The translations under genes were made by a program, and so were the position numbers. The notes beneath the pieces were generated by a model, which was not told where the DNA came from, did not search any database, and saw nothing but the letters and a program-made list of their open reading frames with translations. 11,908 nt of DNA, taken from the NCBI GenBank assembly GCA_026713285.1, contig JAPOOT010000077.1, forward strand, positions 1 through 11,908. Reading direction: 5' to 3'. How positions within the stretch are numbered: the stretch's first letter is position 1; every line of letters begins with the position of its first letter. Below are positions 1-7,055 of this stretch, in pieces. The stretch comes from Gemmatimonadota bacterium (GTDB taxonomy: Bacteria > JAAXHH01).

Positions 1-2
1 AG

Positions 3-1184
3 TACGTATATCTCCGGGAAGCTTACGGTCCGTTCTGCGGATTCCTCTTCGGCTGGGTGTCCTTCACCATGTACCTGACCGGAATCATCGCCGCGCTCGC
101 CGTGGGATTCGCAGAATACGCCGGGTACTTCATCCCCTCCTTCGGGATGGCCAACGTGTTCTTCGAAACCGAAATCGCCCTTCCAGGTTGGACTTTCCAG
201 TATTCCCTTTCCGCCGGCCACGTCACCGCGCTGGTCCTGGTCGTCCTGCTTACGGTCGTAAATTACCGGGGCGTCACCTTCAGCAAGCACATCACCAACG
301 TGTCCTCGGTGATCAAGATCGCCGCGCTCGGATTGTTCATCCTGTTCGGACTCTGGAGCGGGTCCGCTCAGCCCATCGACTTCAGGATCAACCCGCAGGA
401 GATTGACTTCGGGCAACTGGTGGTCGCCTTCGGCGTCGCCCTGATCGCCGTCGCATGGGCCTTCGCCGGATGGGAGGAAGTTACCTTCGTAGCGGGAGAG
501 GTCAGGGACCCGGCGCGAAACCTGCCGCGGGCCCTCGTCGTGGGCGCCGCGAGCGTCACCGTGGTCTATCTGCTGGTGAACTACATCTACCTGAAAGCCA
601 TGCCGGCAGGGGAAATGGCCGGGATCGTCCGGGTCGGGGAAGTGGCTGCCAACGTCCTCTTCGGAGAAACGGGCGCCGTACTGGTCTCGGCTGCCGTCAT
701 CGTTTCCATCGTCGGCGCGCTGAACGCCAGCATCCTGGTGGGACCCCGTGTCTATTTCGCCATGGCGCGTGACGGGCTGTTCTTCAAACGGGCGGGCACG
801 GTACATCCGAGGTACCGCACACCGGGTCAGGCAGTGATTTTTCAGGCCGCATGGGCATGCGTGCTCACCCTCAGCGGTACGTTCGAAGACCTGATTACCT
901 TTGTTACCTTCGCCAATCTCATGCTGTGGATCGCCGGGGCGGCCGCGGTATTCACCCTGCGCAGGAAGCAGCCCGACCTGCCCAGGCCCTACAAAGCCTG
1001 GGGCTACCCGGCCGTGCCCCTGCTGTTCATCGCCGGTTCCGCCGGCATTCTCGCCAACATGCTCTTCGAGACCCCCGTTGAGTCCGTATCGGGCCTCGCA
1101 CTGACCGCCCTCGGCATCCCCGCCTACCTGTTTCTGCGCCGGCGCTCGAACGCGGCGTCGAAGACAGGAAAACCGCGACCCTGA
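3..1184 (+). CDS. APC-superfamily (LAT-type) amino acid permease, 5' truncated by window edge
   Basis: An inner-membrane secondary transporter likely to take up or exchange amino acids. The reading frame is open from base 3 to the TGA at 1182-1184. A GTG at 57 is internal, because the in-frame residues before it (YVYLREAYGPFCGFLFGW) form the hallmark TM2-TM3 segment of the LAT/APC family. About 393 residues are visible; family members run about 430-480, so roughly the first 40-80 residues (TM1) lie outside. Other family signatures are AGWEEVTFVAGEVRDPARNL at the unwound TM6 region, VGALNASILVGPRVYFAMAR in the TM8 area, and RRKQPDLPRPYKAWGYP before the last two helices. The C-terminus is short and basic. 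Substrate cannot be told from sequence. It converges on the AbgT gene, and both are transporters of small organic solutes. Family assignment is firm; specificity is open. Confidence 0.93.
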   Translation, partial: YVYLREAYGPFCGFLFGWVSFTMYLTGIIAALAVGFAEYAGYFIPSFGMANVFFETEIALPGWTFQYSLSAGHVTALVLVVLLTVVNYRGVTFSKHITNVSSVIKIAALGLFILFGLWSGSAQPIDFRINPQEIDFGQLVVAFGVALIAVAWAFAGWEEVTFVAGEVRDPARNLPRALVVGAASVTVVYLLVNYIYLKAMPAGEMAGIVRVGEVAANVLFGETGAVLVSAAVIVSIVGALNASILVGPRVYFAMARDGLFFKRAGTVHPRYRTPGQAVIFQAAWACVLTLSGTFEDLITFVTFANLMLWIAGAAAVFTLRRKQPDLPRPYKAWGYPAVPLLFIAGSAGILANMLFETPVESVSGLALTALGIPAYLFLRRRSNAASKTGKPRP

Positions 1185-1193
1185 CGCTGCCTC

Positions 1194-1216
1194 AACGGCC
1201 GTTCAACGCTCGAGCG
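1194..1216. repeat. Two tandem 10-bp perfect palindromes in convergent intergenic gap
   Basis: AACGGCCGTT at 1194-1203 and CGCTCGAGCG at 1207-1216 are each perfectly self-complementary and lie 3 bp apart, just after the permease stop. Having no loop, they are poor hairpins and no T-run follows, so a classical intrinsic terminator is not supported. They could be protein-binding dyads or chance in GC-rich DNA. Confidence 0.4.
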
Positions 1217-1244
1217 GTCCCCAAAATCCGACGCATACGCCTGT

Positions 1245-1278
1245 TCAGGGGACATAGACCAGCCCGCCCGCCGGCCCG
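1245..1278 (-). repeat. Displaced second copy of the AbgT gene 3' end (relic)
   Basis: These 34 bp match 1342-1375 at 32 of 34 positions, in the same orientation and offset by 97 bp. Read on the minus strand they spell GPAGGLVYVP then TGA, exactly the last ten residues and stop of the AbgT transporter. The frame is closed by a TGA at 1281-1283 just upstream, and the resemblance ends sharply on both sides, so this is a non-coding remnant. It could be the tail of a deleted tandem paralogue or a short local duplication. Confidence 0.85.
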
Positions 1279-1341
1279 GATCAGGCCACCCGGGATTGCT
1301 TGAAGTGTGACGGAACAGTTACGGCGAACCCGCCTGGCCGC

Positions 1342-1375
1342 TCAGGGCACATAGACCAGGCCGCCCGCCGGCCCG
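1342..1375 (-). repeat. Parent copy of the 34-bp direct repeat (end of AbgT CDS)
   Basis: This is the coding copy: the last eleven codons including the TGA of the AbgT gene. It differs from 1245-1278 at two positions (1348 and 1360), so the two copies encode the same ten residues. The spacing is compact enough for slippage or recombination between them. Confidence 0.85.
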
Positions 1376-2961
1376 AGGGGGATGCCCATCGCCATCCAGA
1401 TCACGAGGACCAGGGTCCAGATGACGGCAAACACCACGGTATAGGGGAGCATCGTGGAAATCAGCGTACCCATGCCCCCCCTGGGCACAAACTGGCGCAT
1501 GAAGACCAGGATGATCACCAGGTAGGGGTTCAGCGGCGTGATGGTGTTGCTCACGGAGTCGCCGATCCGGTAGGCCGCCTGCGTCAGTTCGGGGCTTATG
1601 CCCACCATCATGAACATGGGTATGAAGATTGGCGCGAAGAGCGCGTACTTGGCCGACATGGACCCGATGAGCAGGTTGAACGCCAGGGTGACGAGGATGA
1701 AGGCGATGATCAGCATCCACGCCGGCATCTGCGCCTGGCCGAGGGCCTGGCCGCCAGCCATCGCCAGCATCCGGCCCAGACCCGAATACTGGAAGTAGGC
1801 GATGAACTGGGCGGCGAAGAAGGCGAGCACGATGATCGGGGCCATGGTGGCGATCGTTTCTATGAGCAGGCGCGCCGCATCCTTGTCGTTCTTAATGGCG
1901 CCTACTGAGATGCCATACACGATGCCGGGCAGGATGAAGCAGAAAAGGAGCAGGGGCACGATGGCCTCCACCCAGCGGTCGAACAACCTGCCCGTCCCGT
2001 ACAGCGGTGCGCCCGGCCACAGAATCATGAACACGATGGCCGTAAGCACTACGCAGAACGCCAGGGACGCCCGGACCATGCCCCGCTTCTCCACCGCCGT
2101 CATAGCGTGTTCTTCCGGTGCGGCAGACGTCGCGGGCGCCGGACCGCCTTCCTCGGGTGACTTGCCCGCCAGGCGCCTTTCGACGAACCAGGCCGTAACG
2201 AGCCACCCTACCAGCGTCATGACCACTGTCGACGCAATCATGAAATACCAGTTGCACGTGGCGGCAACCTGGTATGCCGCGTCGATCGTCTGTGCCCCGG
2301 CCGTGGACAGACCGGCCAGCAGGGGGTCCAGCCCGGTCACGAACAGATTGGCGTTGAATCCCGCGGATACGCCAGCGAATACGGCGGCCAGTCCCGCCAG
2401 CGGTGACCTGCCCACGGCCTTGTACAGCGCCGCCGCGAGGGGCGGAAGTATGACGTATCCGGCGTCCAGTGTAAGGGACGACATAATTCCGATGAAGACC
2501 ATGGCCGGAGTCAGCAACCTCCCCGGCACCGCCAGCATGAACGCCTTGAGCACGGTGGCGATCATCCCCGTCCGTTCCGCCACGCCGATGCCCAGCATGC
2601 CCACGAGGACAACGCCGAGGGGCGGGAAGCGCATGAAATTCTCAACCATGTTGCCGACGACCCAGAAGAGCCCGTCCCGGGTGAGCAGGCTGGTGGACGT
2701 GAAAGTCTCCCCGGTCTCGCGCCACGCCACACCGGCCGAACCATCTTGCAGGATAGCCTGTTCCGGCAGGCGCTGCACTACGGTCCACTCCCCGCGGGCC
2801 GCGACATCTGAGAGGAAGACGATGAACAGCGCACCGACCAGGAAAAGCGTCGTGGGGTCAGGCAGGCGATTTCCGATCCGCTCGATGGCGTCCAGGAATC
2901 CACCCGAAGCTGATGCCCCTGTACGTGCCGGCTGATGCGGGTTATCGGTGTTCATGGCCAT
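1342..2961 (-). CDS. AbgT-family transporter (p-aminobenzoyl-glutamate transporter family)
   Basis: A 539-residue polytopic inner-membrane protein of the AbgT family (E. coli AbgT, Neisseria MtrF, Alcanivorax YdaH). Characterised members import p-aminobenzoyl-glutamate or export sulfonamides using an ion gradient. Length fits the family (about 510-540). Signatures are SLTLDAGYVILPPLA at 163-177, GFNANLFVTGLDPLLAG at 201-217, SMSAKYALFAPIFIPMF at 434-450 and RIGDSVSNTITPLNPY at 465-480. By spacing to MtrF, D166, N429, S436, P457, R465 and D468 are kept, but the usual Trp is Tyr439. The linker at about 265-295 is rich in Pro, Ala and Glu. The start at 2961 (or ATG at 2955) lacks a clear Shine-Dalgarno. 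It lies 61 bp after the epimerase on the same strand, so co-transcription is possible. No abgA/abgB hydrolase genes are adjacent, so the substrate is unproven. Confidence 0.93.
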   Translation of the reverse strand: MAMNTDNPHQPARTGASASGGFLDAIERIGNRLPDPTTLFLVGALFIVFLSDVAARGEWTVVQRLPEQAILQDGSAGVAWRETGETFTSTSLLTRDGLFWVVGNMVENFMRFPPLGVVLVGMLGIGVAERTGMIATVLKAFMLAVPGRLLTPAMVFIGIMSSLTLDAGYVILPPLAAALYKAVGRSPLAGLAAVFAGVSAGFNANLFVTGLDPLLAGLSTAGAQTIDAAYQVAATCNWYFMIASTVVMTLVGWLVTAWFVERRLAGKSPEEGGPAPATSAAPEEHAMTAVEKRGMVRASLAFCVVLTAIVFMILWPGAPLYGTGRLFDRWVEAIVPLLLFCFILPGIVYGISVGAIKNDKDAARLLIETIATMAPIIVLAFFAAQFIAYFQYSGLGRMLAMAGGQALGQAQMPAWMLIIAFILVTLAFNLLIGSMSAKYALFAPIFIPMFMMVGISPELTQAAYRIGDSVSNTITPLNPYLVIILVFMRQFVPRGGMGTLISTMLPYTVVFAVIWTLVLVIWMAMGIPLGPAGGLVYVP

Positions 2962-3022
2962 CGTTGCATAGGGATCGGCGCGGCGCGAGGCCCCGCAGTC
3001 GTGGAGAACCGGTCCTTCCGGC

Positions 3023-3931
3023 TCATGTCGAAGATCTCGCCTGCAGCAGGTCGTTCAGCGCAGACTCCAGATCCGCGTGCTCGAATTGAAAACCCGCTTG
3101 CTGAAGACGTTCGGGGATGACTTTCGCGCTCGCGAGCAGCAGGTCGTTTCCCATTTGGCCGAACAACAGGCGGACTGCGAAGGCGGGTACCGAAAAGGGG
3201 GTCGGACGATGCAGCGCAAGACCCAGAACCCGCGTAAACTCCGCGTTGTCGACGGGCCCGGGGGCAACGGCGTTTACGGGTCCATCCAGTTCGTCCGATT
3301 CCAGGATGAAACGGATTGCGGCAACCAGGTCGTCCCTGGTAATCCAGCTCATGTACTGTCTACCGTCCCCGACTCTTCCGCCCAGCGCCAACCGGAAGGG
3401 CGTGCGCATGGCGGCCAGCGCGCCTCCTTCGGGAGTCAGCACCATACCGATGCGCAGATTCGCGACCCGGATCCCTGCGTCGCGGGCCGGTCCCGTCGCC
3501 GCTTCCCACTGCCTGCATACCCCGGGAAGAAAGCCGTTGCCTGACTGGGACTCCTCGACGAGCGGTTCTTTGCCGCGGTTGCCGTAAAATCCGGTGGCCG
3601 ACGCGGCCACCAGGACCCTGGGCGGTGCCTCCATCCCTGCGAGAAACGCACAGAGGTTGCGGGTGGGGTCGACGCGGCTGTCGCGTATCCGGGCCTTCTT
3701 GGCCCTGGTCCATCGGCCCAGGATCGACTCGCCCGCCAGGTGCACGATGGCGTCTATTCCACCGGATTCGTCCCAATAAACGCGGCCTTCGGAGGTGGAC
3801 CAGAAGATCGCATTCTCGCCAACCTTGTCCCTGGATCTGACCAGGCGAACGACCCGGTGTCCCCGCGTCTCGAGGTATGGGATCAGCCGGCGGCCGATCA
3901 ACCCCGATCCGCCAGTAACGAGTATGAGCAT
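3023..3931 (-). CDS. TIGR01777-family epimerase/oxidoreductase (extended SDR, YfcH-like)
   Basis: An NAD(P)-dependent extended short-chain dehydrogenase/reductase-fold protein of the TIGR01777 group (E. coli YfcH, once called SulA-like); the physiological reaction is unknown. At 302 residues it has the usual length. Visible are the Rossmann glycine motif TGGSGLIG at 6-13, HLAGE at 64-68, the family stretch VAASATGFYG at 108-117, GNGFLPGVCRQWE at 131-143, SWITRDDL at 205-212, and a C-terminal DUF1731-type end with LLLASAKVIPERLQQAGF at 274-291. The start chosen is the ATG at 3931, because it places the Rossmann beta-strand (MLILVTGG) at the N-terminus. The frame runs open 70 codons further upstream but that part is not family-like and covers the divergent promoter region. 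No Shine-Dalgarno precedes it, and a consensus -35 sits so close that the mRNA may be leaderless. It is divergent from the SRPBCC gene, a partnership recurrent in this family. Confidence 0.93.
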   Translation of the reverse strand: MLILVTGGSGLIGRRLIPYLETRGHRVVRLVRSRDKVGENAIFWSTSEGRVYWDESGGIDAIVHLAGESILGRWTRAKKARIRDSRVDPTRNLCAFLAGMEAPPRVLVAASATGFYGNRGKEPLVEESQSGNGFLPGVCRQWEAATGPARDAGIRVANLRIGMVLTPEGGALAAMRTPFRLALGGRVGDGRQYMSWITRDDLVAAIRFILESDELDGPVNAVAPGPVDNAEFTRVLGLALHRPTPFSVPAFAVRLLFGQMGNDLLLASAKVIPERLQQAGFQFEHADLESALNDLLQARSST

Positions 3932-3941
3932 AGTGTGGCGA

Positions 3942-3970
3942 AAGTTAAGACCGGGACCACGCAATGTCAA
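3942..3970 (-). promoter_or_regulatory. Candidate sigma70-type promoter for the epimerase
   Basis: On the minus strand TTGACA (3970-3965, perfect -35) is followed by a 17-bp spacer and TAACTT (3947-3942, 3 of 6 to TATAAT, with the T, A and final T conserved). The expected start of transcription is near 3934-3936, only about 3-5 nt before the ATG at 3931. This fits the absence of a ribosome-binding site. It is a prediction only. Confidence 0.42.
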
Positions 3971-4012
3971 GGTCGGTGCGCACGCGCGATTCCCCCACCC
4001 GGCTAATGTGGA

Positions 4013-4041
4013 TTGACTCGCATTGAGGATTCCCGTAGTAT
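4013..4041 (+). promoter_or_regulatory. Candidate sigma70-type promoter for SRPBCC-CNNM operon
   Basis: TTGACT (4013-4018, 5 of 6) and TAGTAT (4036-4041, 4 of 6) are separated by exactly 17 bp. Transcription would begin near 4048, giving a leader of about 92 nt before the ATG at 4140. That leader contains the two copies of an 18-bp imperfect repeat. The promoter is back-to-back with the one proposed for the epimerase. Confidence 0.45.
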
Positions 4042-4053
4042 CCGGAATAGCGG

Positions 4054-4071
4054 ATTCGGACTGGAGGGCCG
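4054..4071 (+). repeat. Imperfect 18-bp direct repeat, copy 1, in SRPBCC leader
   Basis: ATTCGGACTGGAGGGCCG matches 4116-4133 at 15 of 18 positions; all three differences are G here and A there. The copies are 62 bp apart. Copy 1 would lie at the start of the predicted mRNA. It might be an operator or RNA element, or coincidence. Confidence 0.45.
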
Positions 4072-4115
4072 CACCTGTCGGCATTGCGACGGGACAGACC
4101 CCGGTTAGACGGATA

Positions 4116-4133
4116 ATTCGAACTGGAGAACCG
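4116..4133 (+). repeat. Imperfect 18-bp direct repeat, copy 2, carrying the SRPBCC Shine-Dalgarno
   Basis: ATTCGAACTGGAGAACCG includes GGAG at 4125-4128, the best ribosome-binding site for the ATG at 4140 (11-nt gap). The repeat therefore duplicates an SD-like GGAG upstream in copy 1. Confidence 0.45.
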
Positions 4134-4139
4134 GATTCC

Positions 4140-4607
4140 ATGCATGTCTACCGGCTGCAACGTAAGCAGATTCTGCCCGTATCCCTGGACGCCGCCTGGG
4201 ATTTCCTGTGCCGCCCAGAGCATCTTCGCAATCTGACTCCGCCGGGCGTCGGACTGACCGTTACTTCCGAACTGCCTGACTGTGTATACCCGGGCCTCAT
4301 CATCACCTACAGGCTCGCGCTATACAAGATGTTCTACTTTAACTGGGTCACGGAAATCACTCAGGCAGAACCACTTAGGTATTTTATTGACGAGCAGAGA
4401 TCCGGACCATACAGATTCTGGCACCATGAACACCGATTGCGGTCTACAGAGCACGGCGTGGAAATGGTCGACCTGATCCATTATGCCTTGCCATTTGGAT
4501 TCCTGGGCCGTATGGTACATGCAGCGATCGTCAAGAACCAGCTCAACGCGATTTTCGATTACCGTCGTGAAGTGCTGTCCGATAAATTCGGTGGTTCCGT
4601 TCGCTGA
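4140..4607 (+). CDS. SRPBCC-superfamily (START/Bet v 1-like) ligand-binding protein
   Basis: A 155-residue soluble protein of the SRPBCC helix-grip fold, which forms a hydrophobic pocket for lipids, polyketides or similar ligands; no reaction can be assigned. The N-terminal YRLQRKQILPVSLDAAWDFL (4-23) followed by PEHLRNLTPP is typical of the subgroup found beside, or fused to, TIGR01777 epimerases. The helical C-terminus, from about 119 to 150, would close the pocket. The start is the ATG at 4140 with GGAG at 4125-4128; upstream in-frame codons lie in the promoter region and are not family-like. The ATGCAT at the start also reads ATG on the opposite strand, by chance. The gene is divergent from the epimerase and 59 bp upstream of the CNNM/CorC gene, probably co-transcribed with it. 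Membership is well supported, function inferred only from context. Confidence 0.88.
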   Translation: MHVYRLQRKQILPVSLDAAWDFLCRPEHLRNLTPPGVGLTVTSELPDCVYPGLIITYRLALYKMFYFNWVTEITQAEPLRYFIDEQRSGPYRFWHHEHRLRSTEHGVEMVDLIHYALPFGFLGRMVHAAIVKNQLNAIFDYRREVLSDKFGGSVR

Positions 4608-4666
4608 ATTCCCCTGGTTCACTAACTTCAACCGCGACGGGTACGCTCCGATCATCCCCCTGAACC

Positions 4667-5983
4667 ATGAATGACCTAATCATCGTCCTGCTGCTGGTCG
4701 CGTTCAACGGCTTCTTCGTAGCTGCGGAATTCGCACTGGTAAAGATACGCCTGTCTGAAATCGAAGTGCTGGCGAAGGACGGCGGCAGAACCGCGCAGAC
4801 CGTTCGTAACATCCTGTACAGCCTCGACACCTACCTTTCTTCGTGCCAACTTGGCGTCACGCTCGGCAGCCTTGGTCTCGGTTGGTACAGCGAACGGACC
4901 ATGGCCGCGCTGCTCGAACCGCTCGTAATCGCCCTTGGTTTCTCCGCGGAGACCTCCCATCTCATTGCGATTCCAGTTGCCTTTGCGGTCATGACCTTCC
5001 TGCTGATCACCGCGGGAGAGCTTGTCCCCAAGTTCGTCGCACTGCAGAAGTGCCGGCAGGTGGCCCTCGCCATTGGGATTCCGCTCGTCGTCTTCTACCG
5101 GATATTCCGGCCATTCATCTGGTTGCTGAACATCAGCGCCAACCTCATGCTGAGGTGCCTGGGTATACGTATCATGAACGAACAGGGCGAATCCATCACG
5201 GAACCTGAATTGCGGATGACCCTGGTCACCATGGTAGCCGGAGGCCACGTCACCAGGCGGGAGCGAAGGATCATGGAAAACGTGCTCGACCTGGAAGAAA
5301 AAGTCGCGCGCCGTTACATGCTGCCCCGCAACCAGATCGTGTACCTTAACCAGCACGACGAACGGGAAACGAAACTGCGCGTGGTAGCCGAATCGGGACA
5401 TACGCGTTTCCCGCTGTGCGACGAGGACCTGGATCAGGTCGTCGGGATCGTACACGTCAAGGACCTGTTCCGGATCCTGTTCGACGAACAGGGCTCCTCC
5501 AGTCTGGAAGGGATCGCACGGGATCCGTTGTTTCTGCCCGAGACCATCAAGCTGGACGCGCTGCTCCTGGAATTCCAGCGCCGAAATACCATGCTTGCCG
5601 TCCTGGTGGACGAGTTCGGCACGGTTTCCGGTATGATCACATTGGAAAACGTACTTGAGGAACTGGTAGGTCCAATTCAAGACGAATTCGACAGTGAGGC
5701 GCCGCTCATCGTGCGGACCGGACCCCACCGTTTCGAGGTCGAAGCCAGTTGTCCCGTCGACCAGGTCATACACGCCTGCGGGTTGCAACTTCCCGATGAA
5801 CTGACCTCGGATACCACGGGCGGGGTCATGATCGAACTGCTGGGTCACATTCCCAGGCAGGGGGAACAGGTCCGTACCGGAGCACATCTGATGACGGCGC
5901 TGCGCGTTTTGCCAACCCGTGTCCAGCGGCTCAGGATCGATCGGATGGCCGATATGGATGAGCAGGATACGGGAGACGGATAG
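4667..5983 (+). CDS. Hemolysin-family CNNM/CorC protein (DUF21-CBS-CBS-CorC_HlyC)
   Basis: A 438-residue inner-membrane protein of the CNNM/CorC family, members of which transport or regulate Mg2+ (and Co2+); 'hemolysin' is a historical label. The DUF21/CNNM domain occupies about 1-195: TM1 with FNGFFVAAEFALVK (13-26), CQLGVTLGSLGLGW (60-73), and a TM pair ending in GELVPK (117-122). Two cytosolic CBS domains follow at about 213-272 and 283-343 (FPLCDEDLDQVVGIVHVKDLF; VDEFGTVSGMITLENVLEEL), then a CorC_HlyC domain at about 345-427. The usual LEDVLEE reads LENVLEE here. The length is standard for the full-length form. The start is the ATG at 4667, placing TM1 at the N-terminus; the Shine-Dalgarno is weak. 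It lies 59 bp after the SRPBCC stop on the same strand, with no strong promoter seen between. Confidence 0.95.
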   Translation: MNDLIIVLLLVAFNGFFVAAEFALVKIRLSEIEVLAKDGGRTAQTVRNILYSLDTYLSSCQLGVTLGSLGLGWYSERTMAALLEPLVIALGFSAETSHLIAIPVAFAVMTFLLITAGELVPKFVALQKCRQVALAIGIPLVVFYRIFRPFIWLLNISANLMLRCLGIRIMNEQGESITEPELRMTLVTMVAGGHVTRRERRIMENVLDLEEKVARRYMLPRNQIVYLNQHDERETKLRVVAESGHTRFPLCDEDLDQVVGIVHVKDLFRILFDEQGSSSLEGIARDPLFLPETIKLDALLLEFQRRNTMLAVLVDEFGTVSGMITLENVLEELVGPIQDEFDSEAPLIVRTGPHRFEVEASCPVDQVIHACGLQLPDELTSDTTGGVMIELLGHIPRQGEQVRTGAHLMTALRVLPTRVQRLRIDRMADMDEQDTGDG

Positions 5984-5993
5984 GGATAAAACC

Positions 5994-6039
5994 CCGCAGG
6001 ACCATGTGCCGGGGATGGCAATGAGCCGCGGACCTGCGG
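5994..6039. repeat. 7-bp inverted repeat between convergent CNNM and aldo/keto reductase genes
   Basis: CCGCAGG at 5994-6000 and CCTGCGG at 6033-6039 are exact inverted copies 32 nt apart, in the 83-bp gap between two convergent genes. A second possible pairing, CCCCG (5992-5996) with CGGGG (6010-6014), lies inside. No T-run follows on either strand, so a bidirectional terminator is only a weak possibility. Confidence 0.25.
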
Positions 6040-6066
6040 TGAACAACGGCCCGGCAGAAAATCTCG

Positions 6067-7047
6067 CTACGCAGACTGACCGAGGCGTTCCGGGGCGGAA
6101 GCCTCGTCCAGCTTACTTCGGATCCCGGCAGGCAGTTTCCAGCCCGTCCCGCCGCAGACCTCTTCCACGTGTTCCGGCTGGTCCGGACCGGTCATCGCGG
6201 CCGTTACCTCGGGATGATCCAGGATCCACGCGAAAGCGACCTGCGCGGGGGTTCTGTCCAGCTCCGCGGCCACGTCGATCAACGTGGCGATGAGTTGATC
6301 TACGGCTGGCGTCATGGTTTTCCTGTACCGCTCGACGTCTTTCGCCCAGATCGAGCCCTCGGGCGGATCCTCGCCGCGCCGGCACCGGCCCGTAAGCAGG
6401 CCTACGGCGATGGGACTGTACGTCATCATCCCCAGCCCGTGCCGGCGGCACCGGTCGAGGAGTTCGGTCTCCACGGCGGAACGATGGATCAGGTTGTAGT
6501 GATTCTGGAGGCAGACCGGCCTGGAAAAGCCGTGTTTGTCAGCTACCCACAATGCCTCGACGACCTGCGCGGCCGTGTAATTGCACATGCCGACATACCG
6601 GGCCTTGCCCTGCCTGACCACATCGGTCATGGCGTCCAGGGTCTCGTCCAGGGGGGTGTCGGGATCGAAGTGGTGCAGTAGATAGAGATCGATATGGTCC
6701 AGGCCCAGTCGTTTGAGTGAGCGGTCGATCTCCCGCATGATATGGTAGCGCGAGGTGCCCTTGTCGTTCGGCCCCGGTCCGATCTCGCTCCACACCTTGC
6801 TGGTGATCACCAGGTTGTCCCGCTTGTCCTTCATGCCGGCCAGGGCCTTGCCCAGCACCTGCTCGCACCTGCCGCCGAAGTAGAAGTTGGCGCAGTCGAT
6901 GAAGTTGATCCCGAGATCCACCGCCGTTTCAATCGTGCGGATGCAGGTCTTCTCGTCCGTCCGGCCGGCCCAGAAGCCCCGGAACGCCGTGCCGAGACAT
7001 ATGGGAGACACGCGCACGCCGAAACAGCCGAGTTGCCGGTATTCCAT
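6067..7047 (-). CDS. Aldo/keto reductase
   Basis: A 326-residue cytosolic NADPH-dependent oxidoreductase of the aldo/keto reductase superfamily (TIM barrel), reducing aldehydes or ketones; the substrate is unknown. The catalytic tetrad is visible as D51 and Y56 in FIDCANFYFGG, K84 in VITSKV, and H125 in LYLLHHFDPDTPLDETL. The N-terminus MEYRQLGCFGVRVSPICLGT gives the first beta-hairpin and strand, and the phosphate-binding end of the barrel carries YSPIAVGLLTG at 210-220 and the AQVAFAWILDHPEVTAAMTG segment at 268-287. Length is normal. The start is the ATG at 7047, with AGGAG (minus strand, 7060-7056) 8 nt upstream. It sits 26 bp after the TerC stop, so the two are probably one transcription unit, though no functional link is evident. 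A close AKR subgroup cannot be assigned by eye. Confidence 0.94.
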   Translation of the reverse strand: MEYRQLGCFGVRVSPICLGTAFRGFWAGRTDEKTCIRTIETAVDLGINFIDCANFYFGGRCEQVLGKALAGMKDKRDNLVITSKVWSEIGPGPNDKGTSRYHIMREIDRSLKRLGLDHIDLYLLHHFDPDTPLDETLDAMTDVVRQGKARYVGMCNYTAAQVVEALWVADKHGFSRPVCLQNHYNLIHRSAVETELLDRCRRHGLGMMTYSPIAVGLLTGRCRRGEDPPEGSIWAKDVERYRKTMTPAVDQLIATLIDVAAELDRTPAQVAFAWILDHPEVTAAMTGPDQPEHVEEVCGGTGWKLPAGIRSKLDEASAPERLGQSA

Positions 7048-7055
7048 TTGTTCAT

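Noticed and set aside
57..59. GTG at 57 as the true start of the amino acid permease
   Set aside because: The in-frame residues before it carry the conserved YVYLREAYGPF segment, so the gene begins outside the window.
1802..2935. A 377-codon plus-strand open frame opposite the AbgT gene
   Set aside because: Low-complexity composition (Ser, Thr, Ala, Pro, Met, Arg) and no family signature; the minus strand carries a complete AbgT protein.
3932..4141. A 70-residue N-terminal extension of the epimerase, in frame from an ATG at 4141
   Set aside because: It precedes the Rossmann start, has no family resemblance, and overlaps the divergent promoters.
4676..6046. A 456-codon open frame antisense to the whole CNNM/CorC gene
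   Set aside because: Its translation is rich in Asp, Gln, His and Gly with no recognisable domain, while the plus strand encodes a complete family protein. It is a by-product of GC-biased codon positions.
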